In this document: positions 13,019-22,982 of the stretch, one piece after another
Layout: every line of letters begins with the position of its first letter
Numbering within the stretch: position 1 is the first letter of the stretch
Assembly (NCBI GenBank): GCA_009837445.1
Contig: VXTM01000007.1
Span: forward strand, 177,830 to 241,829
Source: Acidimicrobiaceae bacterium
GTDB lineage: Bacteria; Actinomycetota; Acidimicrobiia; Acidimicrobiales; Aldehydirespiratoraceae
Length of the DNA: 64,000 bases
Reading direction: 5' to 3'
Made by a program: the position numbers and the translations under genes
The notes under the pieces: model-generated
What the model was told of the DNA's origin: nothing
Databases searched by the model: none
The model's input: the letters and a program-made list of their open reading frames with translations, nothing else

Positions 13019-13597
13019 GTGGGGACTCGGATTGCGGTTGTTGACAACTATGACTCGTTCGTCTACATCCTGGTTCAGTACTTGGGGGAGTTGGGGGCCG
13101 AGCCGCTGGTGTACCGGCACGACGCGGTCACCGTCGATGACCTGCAGGCGCTGGAGCCCGACGGGATCCTGATCAGCCCCGGACCCGGGACACCCGACGA
13201 CGCCGGGGTGAGCAACGAGTTGCTGGCCACCCTGAGCGGCCAGGTTCCCATCTTCGGGGTGTGCCTGGGGATGCAGTGCATCGGCCAGGCGTTCGGGGGA
13301 GACGTGATCCGGGCTCCCCAAGTCATGCACGGCAAGACGTCGGTCATCGAGCACGACTCGGCCGGCGTGTTCAACGGCCTACCCAACCCGCTCACCGCCA
13401 CCCGCTACCACTCGCTCATAGTCGATCGGGCCTCGGTGCCGCCCGACCTGGAGGTGACGGCCACCTGCGACAAGGGCCTGGTGATGGGCCTGCGGCACCG
13501 CAGTCACCCCACCGAGGGCGTGCAGTTCCACCCCGAGTCGGTGCTCACCGACGCCGGCCGCGACCTGCTCGGCAACTTCCTGGCCCTCTGCCGGTAG
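13019..13597 (+). CDS. Anthranilate/aminodeoxychorismate synthase glutamine amidotransferase subunit
   Basis: 192 residues, a class-I glutamine amidotransferase that supplies ammonia to chorismate-using synthases (TrpG or PabA; sequence alone does not decide). VVDNYDSFVYILVQYLGELG is the N-terminal signature, GVCLGMQCIGQAFGG holds the nucleophile Cys, and GVQFHPESVLT the catalytic His-Glu. The start is GTG, placed 7 nt after a TAGCGT -10-like element (13006-13011), consistent with a leaderless mRNA. No component I gene is adjacent. Its position facing pknB is like trpG in mycobacteria. Confidence 0.88.
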   Translation: MGTRIAVVDNYDSFVYILVQYLGELGAEPLVYRHDAVTVDDLQALEPDGILISPGPGTPDDAGVSNELLATLSGQVPIFGVCLGMQCIGQAFGGDVIRAPQVMHGKTSVIEHDSAGVFNGLPNPLTATRYHSLIVDRASVPPDLEVTATCDKGLVMGLRHRSHPTEGVQFHPESVLTDAGRDLLGNFLALCR

Positions 13598-13616
13598 GCG
13601 GGGCCTCGCCGGGCCT

Positions 13617-15803
13617 CTAGCTGCTGGTGGTGGATTCCTCGGTGTCGGCCGCGCCGGACTGGTCCTGGCCCTCGGAATCGCCGCCCTCACCTCCGGACGG
13701 GTCAACGCCGGACTGGTCCGAGTCGAACTCGGACAGCTCTCCCACCACGACGTCCACTGTCGTCTCGGTCGCCACCTCGAGGTCGGGCGGCGGCGTCTGG
13801 GCCAGAATGCGGCCCACATCGGTGGATCCCGGCTCAACCGGCTCGAACGTGACCGTTCCGATCAACAGGCCTTCACGCTCTATGGCCAGCCTGCCGGTGT
13901 CGAATAGCAGGCCCTGCACGTCGGGGATGGTCACCAGTGGAGGCCCGTCGGAGATGATGATGAACACCTCCAGCCCGGCCGACACCGGGAAGCCGTGCGG
14001 CGGGTCGGTGTCGATGATCTCTCCCTCCGGGACATCGGTTGACGGCTCCCGCCGCTCGGCGACCCGGAACCCCTGACCGATCAGCGTCTGGATCGCATCG
14101 AAGGGCGACTGTTCCCGGACGTCGGGCACGAAGATCTGGCCCGGGCCGGTGGAGACGGTGATTGTCACCACCAGGTCGCCCTCGGTGATCTCGGTGCCGG
14201 CCGCCGGCTCCTGGAAGACCACGGTGCCCGCCTCGGCCTGGCTGGGGCCCTCGATCACGATGACGCCGAAGCCGGCGTTCCTGAGTATCTCCTCGGCGTC
14301 GACCCGGTTGCGGCCCCGAATCGACGGGACCCTGGGAATCTCACCCTGGCTGACCGTCAGGGCCACGACTTCTTCCTCGGCGATCCGCTGTCCCGCGGGC
14401 GGGCTCTGCGCGAAGACCGTGTTCTCGGGAACCTCGATGTTGACCTGGTAGCTCGGCTCCGGCTCCAACCCGAGGGCCCGCAGCTGGGCGTCGGCCTCCC
14501 CGTAGCTGAGCCCGATCACATCGGGCACCTCCACCAGGGCCGCGTCCTCGCTGGGTGTGGTGCCGGTCGGCGTGGCCTCGTCGTCGAGTCCCAGGGAGTC
14601 GTAGAAGGTGACGGCCAGGAACCCGAGCGCGCCGAGCAGGACGACCAGGCCGAGCACCATGAGCAGGGTGCGCTTCCAGCCGTCGGAACGGTGGACCTCC
14701 TCGTAGTAGTAGGCCGGCGGCACATACTGGGGCGGGGGCCCGCCGCCGGGAGGGGGTCCGCCGCCCGGCGGGAGCGGGGGCGTGACCGGCGGTTGGAAGC
14801 TTGAGCCGCCGGCCGTGCCGACGGCAGGCTGCGATGCGGTCGGCACCCGAACCGGCCCGGTCCTGGACTGGGTGCGGGGGTGGCTGCCCGTCCTCGGTGG
14901 CCGTGCCCTGGTGACGGGGCGCTCCGTCGTGGGCGACGGCTGGACGACCCGATCGGGAATCCGGTGGGCCCCGTCCAGGTAGCGCAGCAGGTCGGCCCGC
15001 AGGTCGTCGGCCCGGGGGTAGCGGTTGGCCGGGTTCTTGGCCAGCAGCTTGAGGATGATGGCCTCCAGCGACTGCGCGACGGTCACTCCCAGCATCGACG
15101 GTGGAAGCGGCCTTTCCTGAACGTGCTTCACGGCCACCGCAGTCGACGTGTCGGCGGTGAACGGTGGCTTGCCCACGATCATCTCGTAGAGCACGACCCC
15201 CAGCGAGTACAGGTCGGAGCGCCCGTCGAGGGCCTTGCCCCGGGCTTGCTCGGGCGAGAAGTAGGTGGCCGTGCCCATGACCGAGCCGATGTGGGTGAGG
15301 TTGTCGCCCGCCCTCTGCGCCAGCGCGGTGGCTATGCCGAAGTCGGCAACCTTCACCTGGCCGTCGTCGCTGACGATGATGTTGCCGAGCTTGATGTCGC
15401 GGTGTACCAGCCCGGCGCTGTGGGCGCTGCTGAGGGCCTCGGCGACATCCGACGCGATCTCCGCGGCACGGTCGGGGCTTAGGGGCCCGGTCGACCGCAG
15501 CACATCGGCCATGCTGCGGCCCACGACGTACTCCATGACGATGTAGTAGGTGCCCTGCTCCTGTCCCCAGTCGTAGATACCGACGATGTTGGGGTGGTTG
15601 AGGTTGGCCGCAGCCTTGGCCTCGCGGCGGAACCGCTCAACGAAGCTCGGGTCATTGGCGAACTCCGGGAACAGGACCTTCACCGCTACTTGCCGGTCGA
15701 GCGAGGCGTCACGGGCCAGGTAGACATCCGCCATCCCGCCCCGCGCGATACGGCGCAGGAGTTCGTAGCGGCCGTTGAAAACGGTCAGACCCTGGTCGGA
15801 CAC
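13617..15803 (-). CDS. pknB: PASTA-domain Ser/Thr protein kinase
   Basis: 728 residues. The cytosolic kinase domain (about 10-275) has a Gly-rich loop (IARGGMADVY), VAVKVL lysine, VHRDIKLGN catalytic loop and VADFGIA. A Pro/Arg-rich juxtamembrane stretch leads to one transmembrane helix (LLMVLGLVVLLGALGFLAV, about 385-405) and four extracellular PASTA repeats (starting VPDVIGL, VPSIRGR, VPDVREQ, IPDVQGL), which bind muropeptides or lipid II in known relatives. A Ser/Gly/Asp-rich tail ends it. GTG start; a TACAAT hexamer (15812-15817) lies 8 nt upstream. pstP lies 130 bp upstream on the same strand. Confidence 0.94.
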   Translation of the reverse strand: MSDQGLTVFNGRYELLRRIARGGMADVYLARDASLDRQVAVKVLFPEFANDPSFVERFRREAKAAANLNHPNIVGIYDWGQEQGTYYIVMEYVVGRSMADVLRSTGPLSPDRAAEIASDVAEALSSAHSAGLVHRDIKLGNIIVSDDGQVKVADFGIATALAQRAGDNLTHIGSVMGTATYFSPEQARGKALDGRSDLYSLGVVLYEMIVGKPPFTADTSTAVAVKHVQERPLPPSMLGVTVAQSLEAIILKLLAKNPANRYPRADDLRADLLRYLDGAHRIPDRVVQPSPTTERPVTRARPPRTGSHPRTQSRTGPVRVPTASQPAVGTAGGSSFQPPVTPPLPPGGGPPPGGGPPPQYVPPAYYYEEVHRSDGWKRTLLMVLGLVVLLGALGFLAVTFYDSLGLDDEATPTGTTPSEDAALVEVPDVIGLSYGEADAQLRALGLEPEPSYQVNIEVPENTVFAQSPPAGQRIAEEEVVALTVSQGEIPRVPSIRGRNRVDAEEILRNAGFGVIVIEGPSQAEAGTVVFQEPAAGTEITEGDLVVTITVSTGPGQIFVPDVREQSPFDAIQTLIGQGFRVAERREPSTDVPEGEIIDTDPPHGFPVSAGLEVFIIISDGPPLVTIPDVQGLLFDTGRLAIEREGLLIGTVTFEPVEPGSTDVGRILAQTPPPDLEVATETTVDVVVGELSEFDSDQSGVDPSGGEGGDSEGQDQSGAADTEESTTSS

Positions 15804-15933
15804 CGCTGACCATTGTACCGGCGGCCTATGGACCGAAAATTGACGCCCCGGAACATGCGCTGATGGATGACAGTCCGCGTCTTGGCTGCAGTCCGGTGTG
15901 GGGCGGCCTGTCTCGCCTCCTCTGACGGCGCGA

Positions 15934-16719
15934 TCAGGCAGCGACGGCAGGGCTGGTCGCGAGCACCAACTGGTCGGGACCGCTAGGGCCGGGCGGGGCG
16001 CCGCCGGTGACGTCGACTACCACGACGGTGGCGTTGTCACGACCGCGGCCGGGGCGCACCGCCTGCTCAACAAGGCTACGAGCGGCCGCTCCAGGGTCGG
16101 CGACGGACCGCAGGATCTCGGCTATGTCAGGATCGGGCACCTCGTTGGTCAGCCCGTCACTGCAGATCAGGAAGCGTGTGCCCTCGACCGCGGCGAGTTC
16201 CCAGCCGTCGACGTGGACCCGCCGCTCGAAACCGACGGCCCGGGTCAGCGTGTGGCGGTCGGTGTGATTGGCCGCCTCCGCCGGCGTGATCAATCCGTCA
16301 CGAACCAGATTCTCGGTGATGGTGTGGTCGACAGTGACCTGGCTGAAGCGTCCGTCCGTGAGCGCGTACAGGCGGGAGTCGCCCACGTTGGTGGCGGCCA
16401 GCCGATCCGGTTCGGAGGCAGTGCCGACGGACGCCAGCGCGCACAGCGTGGTCGACATCCCGGAGAGACGCGGGTTGTCGATTGCGGCCTCGAAGATGGC
16501 CGTGTTGGCCGAGCCCATGAGGGCGATCAGTTGCCCGAGCGACTCGAGGCGGCCGTGACGGCCCAGCACCCCGGTGGCTATCGCGGCCGCGGTGCCCCCT
16601 CCCGAATGCCCGCCGAGCCCGTCGGCCACCGCGAACAGGGTGCCGTCGGCGAGATGCCGGTCCTGGTTCTCGTCACGCAGCAGTCCCACGTCGGTGGCCG
16701 CGCCGAAGTCAAGGAGCAC
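15934..16719 (-). CDS. pstP: PP2C-family protein Ser/Thr phosphatase
   Basis: 261 residues, cytosolic with no transmembrane segment, unlike mycobacterial PstP, which has one. PPM motifs are seen: DENQDRHL, FAVADGLGGHSGGG (metal-binding Asp-Gly), ICSDGLTNEV and GRDNATVVVVDV. It probably reverses phosphorylation by PknB encoded next. The GTG start at 16719 lies 6 nt after a TAGCAT hexamer (16726-16731), so a leaderless mRNA is likely. The 130-bp gap to pknB contains pknB's own promoter-like TACAAT. Confidence 0.88.
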   Translation of the reverse strand: MLLDFGAATDVGLLRDENQDRHLADGTLFAVADGLGGHSGGGTAAAIATGVLGRHGRLESLGQLIALMGSANTAIFEAAIDNPRLSGMSTTLCALASVGTASEPDRLAATNVGDSRLYALTDGRFSQVTVDHTITENLVRDGLITPAEAANHTDRHTLTRAVGFERRVHVDGWELAAVEGTRFLICSDGLTNEVPDPDIAEILRSVADPGAAARSLVEQAVRPGRGRDNATVVVVDVTGGAPPGPSGPDQLVLATSPAVAA

Positions 16720-16789
16720 GCGCGGATGCTAGTGGCGGCCCCGGCGACCGGGTGATTCAGCTAGCGGGGCGGTAGCCTCGTGGCCCCAC

Positions 16790-16874
<85 letters not shown>

Positions 16875-16887
16875 CCGCAGCAGCAAG

Positions 16888-18426
16888 TCAGGCCAGGCGG
16901 CCGGTGACAGTCTCTACCGCGGCCGCCAGAGCATCGCTGGCCAGCATCTGCTCGGCCGCGGCCAGCTCAGGTGACAGCCAGCGGTCCGGGCCGGGGCCGG
17001 GGACCCGGGTCCGCAACGCCCCGACAGCTGCCGCCGTCCCGGCCGCGGGCTGCAGGGGGGCCCGCAGCTCGATGCCCCGGGCGGCCGCCACCCACTCGAC
17101 GGCCAGGATCCGGCGCAGGTTGTCGACCACCCGGCGCAGCTTGCGGGCCGCGCCCCAGCCCATCGACACGTGGTCCTCTTGCATGGCCGAGGTCGGCAGC
17201 GAGTCCACCGCGGCCGGGGCGGCCAGGCGGCGGTTCTCGGCGCACAGGGCGGCCGCGGTGTACTGGCCGATCATCAGGCCGCTGTCGACGCCGGGATCGT
17301 GGGCCAGGAACGGGGGCAGGCCGTGCGAGCGACCGGGATCGAGTAGCCGGTCGAGGCGGCGCTCGGCAATGGCGCCGACCTCGGCGGCGGCGATGGCCAG
17401 GTAGTCGGCCGCCAGCGCGACGGGCGCGCCGTGGAAGTTCCCGCACGACTCGACCCGGCCGTCGGGCAGCACCATCGGATTGTCGATGGCCGAGGCCAGC
17501 TCCCGTTCAGCCACCCCGGCCACGAAGTGCAGCGTGTCACGGGCCGCGCCGTGCACCTGGGGGGTGCACCGGATCGAGTAGGCGTCCTGCACCCGGTCGT
17601 CGTCGCTGCGGTGGCTGGCGACGATGGGCGAGCCGGCCAGCACGGCCCTCAGGTTGGCCCCGCTGGCCTGCTGGCCGGGATGGGGCCGCAGCGCCAGCAG
17701 GTCGGTGGCGAAGGCCCGGTCGGTGGCCAGCAGCGCCTCGACGCTGCAGGCGGCCACGATGTCGGCGACGGTCAGGAGTCGCACGACGTCGTGGACTGCG
17801 AGGCACAGCATTCCCAGGATCCCGTCAGTGCCGTTGGTGAGGGCCAGGCCCTCCTTGGCCGCCAGTTCCAGGGGTTCCAGGGGCTCGATGCCCGCCTGGG
17901 CCAGAGCCGCGGCCGCGGCAGTCGTTCTTCCGCCGGCGGCCAGCACCTCGCCCTCGCCGATCAGCGCGAGCGCAGCATGAGCCAGGGGCGCAAGATCGCC
18001 GCTGGCCCCCAGGGAGCCGTGCTCGGGCACGACCGGCACCACTCCCGCGTTGATCAGGCGCACCAGGCCCTCGGCCACCCGCGGCCGGGCCCCCGACGCC
18101 CCGAAGGCGAGCGTGCGGGCCCGCAGGAACATCATGGCCCTGACCACCTCGGCTTCCACCGCCGGTCCCATGCCGGCCGCGTGGGACCTGATCAGGGACT
18201 GCTGGAGCAGGGCCCGGCGGTCGGCGGGGATGATTGTGTTGGCCAGGGCCCCGAAGCCGGTGGAGATCCCGTAGGCGGGCTCCCCCTCGGTCAGTTCCTC
18301 GACGACGCTGCGGGCCGCGGCCATGCGGGCCATGGCGGCATCCGTGAGCCGGACCGGCTCGCGGTGGCGGGCGACCGCGACGACGTCGGAGACGGTGACG
18401 CCGGGGCCGTCGAGCTCGACGGTCAC
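16888..18426 (-). CDS. hutH: Histidine ammonia-lyase
   Basis: 512 residues, normal length. It deaminates L-histidine to urocanate, the first step of histidine use. The Ala-Ser-Gly triad that forms the MIO electrophile is in GSLGASGDLAPLAH (about residue 142). YGISTGFGALAN and SIRCTPQVHGAARD match the active-site loops. The start is GTG. It is downstream of the IclR-type regulator on the same strand, 133 bp apart, and divergent from hutU-def-hutF-hutI. Confidence 0.95.
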   Translation of the reverse strand: MTVELDGPGVTVSDVVAVARHREPVRLTDAAMARMAAARSVVEELTEGEPAYGISTGFGALANTIIPADRRALLQQSLIRSHAAGMGPAVEAEVVRAMMFLRARTLAFGASGARPRVAEGLVRLINAGVVPVVPEHGSLGASGDLAPLAHAALALIGEGEVLAAGGRTTAAAAALAQAGIEPLEPLELAAKEGLALTNGTDGILGMLCLAVHDVVRLLTVADIVAACSVEALLATDRAFATDLLALRPHPGQQASGANLRAVLAGSPIVASHRSDDDRVQDAYSIRCTPQVHGAARDTLHFVAGVAERELASAIDNPMVLPDGRVESCGNFHGAPVALAADYLAIAAAEVGAIAERRLDRLLDPGRSHGLPPFLAHDPGVDSGLMIGQYTAAALCAENRRLAAPAAVDSLPTSAMQEDHVSMGWGAARKLRRVVDNLRRILAVEWVAAARGIELRAPLQPAAGTAAAVGALRTRVPGPGPDRWLSPELAAAEQMLASDALAAAVETVTGRLA

Positions 18427-18456
18427 GCCAGGGCTGCCTCTGGTTGTCCGCTCTTG

Positions 18457-18528
18457 TTCGCTCCGCTCACGGGCCGCTCGGGCCGAGTTCTCCGCTCTCC
18501 TTCGCTGCGCTCACGGGCCGCTCGGGCC
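18457..18528. repeat. Two 28-bp direct repeats between iclR and hutH
   Basis: Copies at 18457-18484 and 18501-18528 differ at one base. Each carries CGCTCACGGGCCGCTCGGGCC, period 44 bp. They lie in the 133-bp spacer between the regulator gene and hutH. They could be a REP-like element or a regulatory or mRNA-structure element. Function unknown. Confidence 0.7.
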
Positions 18529-18559
18529 CGGGGCCTCGCTAAGGGCACGACCAAGACGT

Positions 18560-19309
18560 TCATGGTATTGCGCCCACCCGCTCGGCCTCTGGTGACGAGA
18601 GTGCCATCGACGTTGCCCAGGCCGCCTCCACCACGGCTGAAGCCGCGGTCTGGAGCCGGGTGCCCTTGAGCCGGTCCGCGGGTCCCAGCACCGAGAGGGC
18701 CGCCACCGGTCCTTCCGCGCCGTGGACCGGTGCACAGACCGCGGTGACGTCGGGCTCGATGGAGCCGGTGTTGAAGATCGCCGCGGGTCGGGCGCCCGGC
18801 GCCGGCGGACCGGCGAACAGCGCTTCGCCCACCGCGGTACCGTCGACGGGAACGGTACGGCCCACCCAGCCGACATGGCGGATGGCCCGCCGTCCCTCGA
18901 CTGTGGCGATGTAGACCGCCTCGGTTCCGTCGCGCACGGCTAGATAGGCGGACTCCTCGGTGGCCTCGACCAGCCGCTCGAGTTCGGGCTGGGCTGCCGC
19001 AGTGAGCCGGGCGTAGGGACCGGACTGCAACGACGCCAGGGCGGTCCGCACGAACGAGGGCCCTACGGAGTAGGTACCGGAGTTGTCCTTGACCAGGTAG
19101 CCGCGGTCGGTCAGCACCCGCAGGTGGCGCAGCGCGGTGCTGGCCGGCATGTCCGTTCGGGTGGCCGCCACCGTCAGGCTGAGCGGGCCTTCGGTGATCA
19201 CAGTGTCGAGCAGAACCAGCACCCGTTCGGCAGAGCGTGACCTGTGGAGTTGGGAAGCGGCGCCCTCGCTCTTAGTTGAGTTTTCAATATCTGAAATCTC
19301 TTGTTGCAT
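18560..19309 (-). CDS. IclR-family transcriptional regulator of hut genes
   Basis: 249 residues from ATG 19309. The N-terminal winged HTH ([11 protein letters not shown], then [20 protein letters not shown]) and C-terminal IclR effector domain ([33 protein letters not shown]) are seen. Adjacency to hutH and divergence from hutU suggest it senses histidine or urocanate; this is inference. A frame to GTG 19327 exists, but on this strand TATTGT (19316-19321) lies 6 nt before ATG 19309, with TTGCAT 17 bp further upstream, so a leaderless transcript starting at ATG 19309 is favoured. Confidence 0.85.
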   Translation of the reverse strand: MQQEISDIENSTKSEGAASQLHRSRSAERVLVLLDTVITEGPLSLTVAATRTDMPASTALRHLRVLTDRGYLVKDNSGTYSVGPSFVRTALASLQSGPYARLTAAAQPELERLVEATEESAYLAVRDGTEAVYIATVEGRRAIRHVGWVGRTVPVDGTAVGEALFAGPPAPGARPAAIFNTGSIEPDVTAVCAPVHGAEGPVAALSVLGPADRLKGTRLQTAASAVVEAAWATSMALSSPEAERVGAIP

Positions 19310-19344
19310 ATTGACACAATATGTCACCGGGCGTTACGATGCAA
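19307..19344. promoter_or_regulatory. Divergent hut promoters with a central palindromic operator
   Basis: Palindrome CATATTG-ACA-CAATATG (19307-19323) is perfect. For hutU (+), TTGACA (19311-19316) and TACGAT (19335-19340) are 18 bp apart, so the -35 lies inside the palindrome. For the regulator (-), -35 TTGCAT (19339-19344) and -10 TATTGT (19316-19321) are 17 bp apart, so the -10 and the start codon lie in the palindrome. A bound regulator would block both. Confidence 0.7.
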
Positions 19345-19375
19345 CCAGCCGCGAAGCTCCCAGACGAGGTCCGCA

Positions 19376-21055
19376 ATGCCCTCCACCGCACAGAACCTCG
19401 GCACCCCTCCTCCGGGTGGCGTCAAGGCTCCCACCGGCACCGCGATGACCTGCCGGGGCTGGCCCCAGGAGGCCGCCTTCCGGATGCTCCAGAACAATCT
19501 CGACCCGGAGGTGGCCGAGCGCCCCGACGATCTGGTCGTCTACGGGGGCACTGGCCGGGCGGCGCGGTCGTGGGACGCATACCACGCCATGATCCGGTCC
19601 TTGACCGATCTCGCCGGCGACGAGACCCTGATGGTGCAGTCGGGCAAGCCGGTCGGCGTGGTCCGCACCCACGAATGGGCGCCCAGGGTTCTCATCGCCA
19701 ACTCCAACCTGGTTCCGGAGTGGGGGACGTGGGACGAGTTCCGCCGGCTAGAGCACCTCGGCCTGACCATGTTCGGTCAGATGACGGCCGGGTCGTGGAT
19801 CTACATCGGCACACAGGGGATCCTCCAGGGCACCTACGAGTGTTTCGCGGCCATCGCCCGCAAGCGGTTCGGCGGATCGCTGGCCGGGACCCTGACCGTC
19901 ACCGCCGGGCTGGGCGGGATGGGCGGCGCCCAGCCGCTGGCCATCACCATGAACGAGGGGGTGGCGCTGTGCATCGAAGTTGACGCGGAACGGGCCGCCC
20001 GCAGGGTGGAGACCCGGTATCTCGACGTGGTCGCCGACGACTACGCCGATGCACTCAGACGTTGCGAGGAGGCCCAGAGGGCCCGCCGCCCCCTGTCTGT
20101 TGGGCTGGTCGGCAATGCAGCCGACGTCGTGCCCCGCCTTCTGGCCGGCGGCGTGGCGGCCGACATCGTCACCGACCAGACCTCGGCCCACGATCCGCTG
20201 ACCTACGTCCCCAACGACCTGACGCCCGAGGCCGCCGACGAGATGGGCCGCAGCCAGCCCGACGAGCTCATCCGCCGGGCCCGGACGGCTATGGCCACCC
20301 ACGTAGAGGCCATGGTGGGCTTCGCCGACGCCGGTGCCGAGGTCTTCGACTACGGCAACAGCCTGAGGGCCGAAGCCGCCCTCGGCGGCTTCGAGCGGGC
20401 CTTCGACTATCCGGGCTTCCTGCCCGCCTACATCCGGCCGCTGTTCTGCGAGGGCAAGGGACCGTTCCGCTGGGTGGCGCTGTCGGGTGACCCGGCCGAC
20501 ATCGCCGCCACCGACCGGGCGGTGCTGGAGGAGTTCCCCGCCGATGAGGGCCTGAAGCGGTGGATCAAGCTGGCCGGCGAGCGGGTGGCGTTCCAGGGCC
20601 TGCCGGCCCGGATCTGCTGGCTGGGCTACGGGGAGCGCCACCGGCTGGGGCTGCGGTTCAACGACATGGTCCAGTCCGGGGAGTTGACCGCGCCCATCGT
20701 CATCGGCCGCGACCACCTCGACTCGGGCTCGGTGGCCTCCCCCTACCGCGAGACCGAGGACATGCTCGACGGCAGCGACGCCATCGCCGACTGGCCCCTG
20801 CTCAATGCTCTGGTCAACACGTCGTCGGGCGCGTCGTGGGTGAGCATCCACCACGGCGGCGGTGTGGGCATCGGCCGCTCGATCCATGCCGGCCAGGTGA
20901 GCGTGGCCGACGGCACCGTGCTGGCCGCGCAGAAGTTGGAGCGGGTGCTGCTCAACGACCCGGCGACCGGGGTGATGCGCCACGCCGACGCCGGCTACGA
21001 CCGGGCCTGGGAGGTGGCCGCCGAGCGCGGCGTGCGCATACCGGCTGCCTCATGA
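19376..21055 (+). CDS. hutU: Urocanate hydratase
   Basis: 559 residues. It converts urocanate to 4-imidazolone-5-propanoate using tightly bound NAD+. Recognised by [39 protein letters not shown] (two adjoining family segments), [18 protein letters not shown] and the C-terminal [16 protein letters not shown] 19376 starts a protein of normal length; the longer frame from 19301 runs through the promoter and is rejected. Its stop overlaps the start of the deformylase gene by 4 bp (ATGA). Confidence 0.96.
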   Translation: MPSTAQNLGTPPPGGVKAPTGTAMTCRGWPQEAAFRMLQNNLDPEVAERPDDLVVYGGTGRAARSWDAYHAMIRSLTDLAGDETLMVQSGKPVGVVRTHEWAPRVLIANSNLVPEWGTWDEFRRLEHLGLTMFGQMTAGSWIYIGTQGILQGTYECFAAIARKRFGGSLAGTLTVTAGLGGMGGAQPLAITMNEGVALCIEVDAERAARRVETRYLDVVADDYADALRRCEEAQRARRPLSVGLVGNAADVVPRLLAGGVAADIVTDQTSAHDPLTYVPNDLTPEAADEMGRSQPDELIRRARTAMATHVEAMVGFADAGAEVFDYGNSLRAEAALGGFERAFDYPGFLPAYIRPLFCEGKGPFRWVALSGDPADIAATDRAVLEEFPADEGLKRWIKLAGERVAFQGLPARICWLGYGERHRLGLRFNDMVQSGELTAPIVIGRDHLDSGSVASPYRETEDMLDGSDAIADWPLLNALVNTSSGASWVSIHHGGGVGIGRSIHAGQVSVADGTVLAAQKLERVLLNDPATGVMRHADAGYDRAWEVAAERGVRIPAAS

Positions 21056-21621
21056 CCGTCCGCGACATCTGTTCCATCGGCCATCCGGCGCTGCGGGTCG
21101 AGGCCGCCTGCGTGCCGCCCTCCGAGATCGCCAGCGACCGGGTGCAGGGCATCATCGACGACCTCATCGACACCATGCGCCACGCCAACGGGGCGGGACT
21201 GGCCGCCAACCAGATCGGCGAGACGGCCCGGATCGTCGTCATCGAGGTGAACGACAACCCCCGCTACCCGTACAAGCCGCCCATCCCGCTGACGGTTGCC
21301 GTCAACCCGGAACTGGAGGTGCTCGACGACGAGACCGTGGTGATCAACGAGGGCTGCCTCTCGGTGCCGCTGCGCGGCGACGTGGTCCGTTCGGTCAACC
21401 TCCGGGTCCGCTACTTCGACCGCGACGGAAACGAGCACCGGGTCAAGGCCCGGGGCCTTGCCGCGGGAACCTGGCAGCACGAGTGCGACCACCTCGACGG
21501 TGTCCTGATCACCGACCGGGCCGATCCTTCCACCCTGTGCACCTGGGAGGAGTTCGAGCGGCACCACCGAGACGCGTTCATCGAGCGCATCTCCCGGTTT
21601 GTGGAGCGCGTCGGCTCATGA
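21052..21621 (+). CDS. Peptide-deformylase homologue inside the hut operon
   Basis: 189 residues. All three deformylase motifs are intact: [17 protein letters not shown] and QHECDHLDG, with Cys and two His expected to bind Fe/Zn and Glu as catalyst. [19 protein letters not shown] insert region matches a deformylase subclass. Starts overlap hutU and hutF by 4 bp each, so expression is tied to histidine catabolism. The pathway here makes N-formylglutamate (HutF), but no hutG is seen, so this protein may deformylate N-formylglutamate instead of, or besides, nascent peptides. The fold is clear; the substrate is inference. Confidence 0.88.
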   Translation: MTVRDICSIGHPALRVEAACVPPSEIASDRVQGIIDDLIDTMRHANGAGLAANQIGETARIVVIEVNDNPRYPYKPPIPLTVAVNPELEVLDDETVVINEGCLSVPLRGDVVRSVNLRVRYFDRDGNEHRVKARGLAAGTWQHECDHLDGVLITDRADPSTLCTWEEFERHHRDAFIERISRFVERVGS

Positions 21622-22982
21622 CGGCCCGGTACTGGTGCGAGCGGGCGTGGCTGGGAGGACCCCGAGCCGACGCCGGGGTGGTGATCGAAGTGGAGGGCGA
21701 CCGCATAACCGGGGTGACCTCCGGCGTGCGCACCCGGCCCGAGGACGCCGTGCCTCTGGCGGGCCTCACCCTGCCGGCGCTGGCCAACGCCCACAGCCAC
21801 GCCTTCCACCGGGCCCTGCGGGGCCGGACCCACGGCGGGAGGGGGAACTTCTGGACCTGGCGCGACCTCATGTACCGGGTGGCGGCCCGCCTCGATCCCA
21901 ACGGCTACTACCGGCTGGCCCGCGCGGTGTTCGCGGAGATGGCCCTGGCCGGCATCGGCGTGGTGGGCGAGTTCCACTACATCCACCACCGGCCCGGAGG
22001 CGGCGCCTACGACGACCCCAACGCGATAGGTGCGGCGCTGGTGGCCGCGGCCCGCGACGCCGGCCTGCGGCTGACCCTGCTCGACACCATGTACCTGCAT
22101 GGCGGCCTGGACGCCGGCTCGGACCGCGGCTACAGCCCGCTGCGGCCCAAGCAGGTCCGGTTCAGCGATGGCAGCGCCGAACGGTGGGCGGAGCGGGCTG
22201 ACAGCCTGGCTGCGACCGTGTCCGGGCCCGCGGTCAAGGTGGGCGCGGCGGTGCACTCCGTGCGGGCTGTTGATCCGGGCTCCATCAAGGTGGCCGTCGA
22301 CTGGGCCCGGGACCGGGGCGCGCCCCTGCACTTCCACGCCTCTGAGCAGCCGGCCGAGAACGAGCGGTGCCTCGCCGTGCACGGCCGGACCCCGGTCGAG
22401 GTGATCGCGCAGGCGGGCGGGCTGGGCCCTAGCACGACCCTGGTGCACGCCACCCACCTCACCGAGCACGACCGGGCCCTCATCGGCGAGGCCGGGGCCC
22501 ACTGCTGCTTCTGCCCGACCACCGAGCACGACCTCGCCGACGGGGTGGGTCCGGCCGAGGCGCTGGCCCGGAACGGCGCCCGGCTGTGCCTGGGATCGGA
22601 CTCGCACGCAGTGATCGACCTGTTCGAAGAGGCCCGCACGGTCGAGCTCGACCAGCGGGCCGCCTCCGGTGACCGGGGAGTGTTCGGGGTGGAGGAGCTG
22701 GCCGCCATGGCCACCGCCGCCGGCTACCGGTCCCTGGGCTGGCCCGACGGCGGCGTATTGGAGGCGGGCGCCCTGGCCGATTTCGTCACCGTCGGCCTCG
22801 ACTCGGTCCGCCTGGCTGGCACCGACGACGGCAGCGCCCTGGCCGCGGTGATCTTCGCGGCGACCGCCGCCGACGTGCGCCACCTGGTGGTGGGCGGCAA
22901 GGCCGTCGTCCGCGGCGGAGCCCACACATCGATCGCGGTGGTCTCAGAGCTTCGGGCCGCGGTTAGGGAGGTCGTGGCGTGA
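21618..22982 (+). CDS. hutF: Formimidoylglutamate deiminase
   Basis: 454 residues of the amidohydrolase superfamily. It converts N-formimidoyl-L-glutamate to N-formyl-L-glutamate and ammonia. Metal and substrate residues are in [47 protein letters not shown] and [15 protein letters not shown] 21618 overlaps the deformylase stop; a frame from 21483 exists but starts inside the previous gene. Its stop overlaps hutI by GTGA. It implies the five-step pathway with a formylglutamate intermediate rather than direct formamide release by HutG-type ureohydrolase. Confidence 0.92.
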   Translation: MTARYWCERAWLGGPRADAGVVIEVEGDRITGVTSGVRTRPEDAVPLAGLTLPALANAHSHAFHRALRGRTHGGRGNFWTWRDLMYRVAARLDPNGYYRLARAVFAEMALAGIGVVGEFHYIHHRPGGGAYDDPNAIGAALVAAARDAGLRLTLLDTMYLHGGLDAGSDRGYSPLRPKQVRFSDGSAERWAERADSLAATVSGPAVKVGAAVHSVRAVDPGSIKVAVDWARDRGAPLHFHASEQPAENERCLAVHGRTPVEVIAQAGGLGPSTTLVHATHLTEHDRALIGEAGAHCCFCPTTEHDLADGVGPAEALARNGARLCLGSDSHAVIDLFEEARTVELDQRAASGDRGVFGVEELAAMATAAGYRSLGWPDGGVLEAGALADFVTVGLDSVRLAGTDDGSALAAVIFAATAADVRHLVVGGKAVVRGGAHTSIAVVSELRAAVREVVA

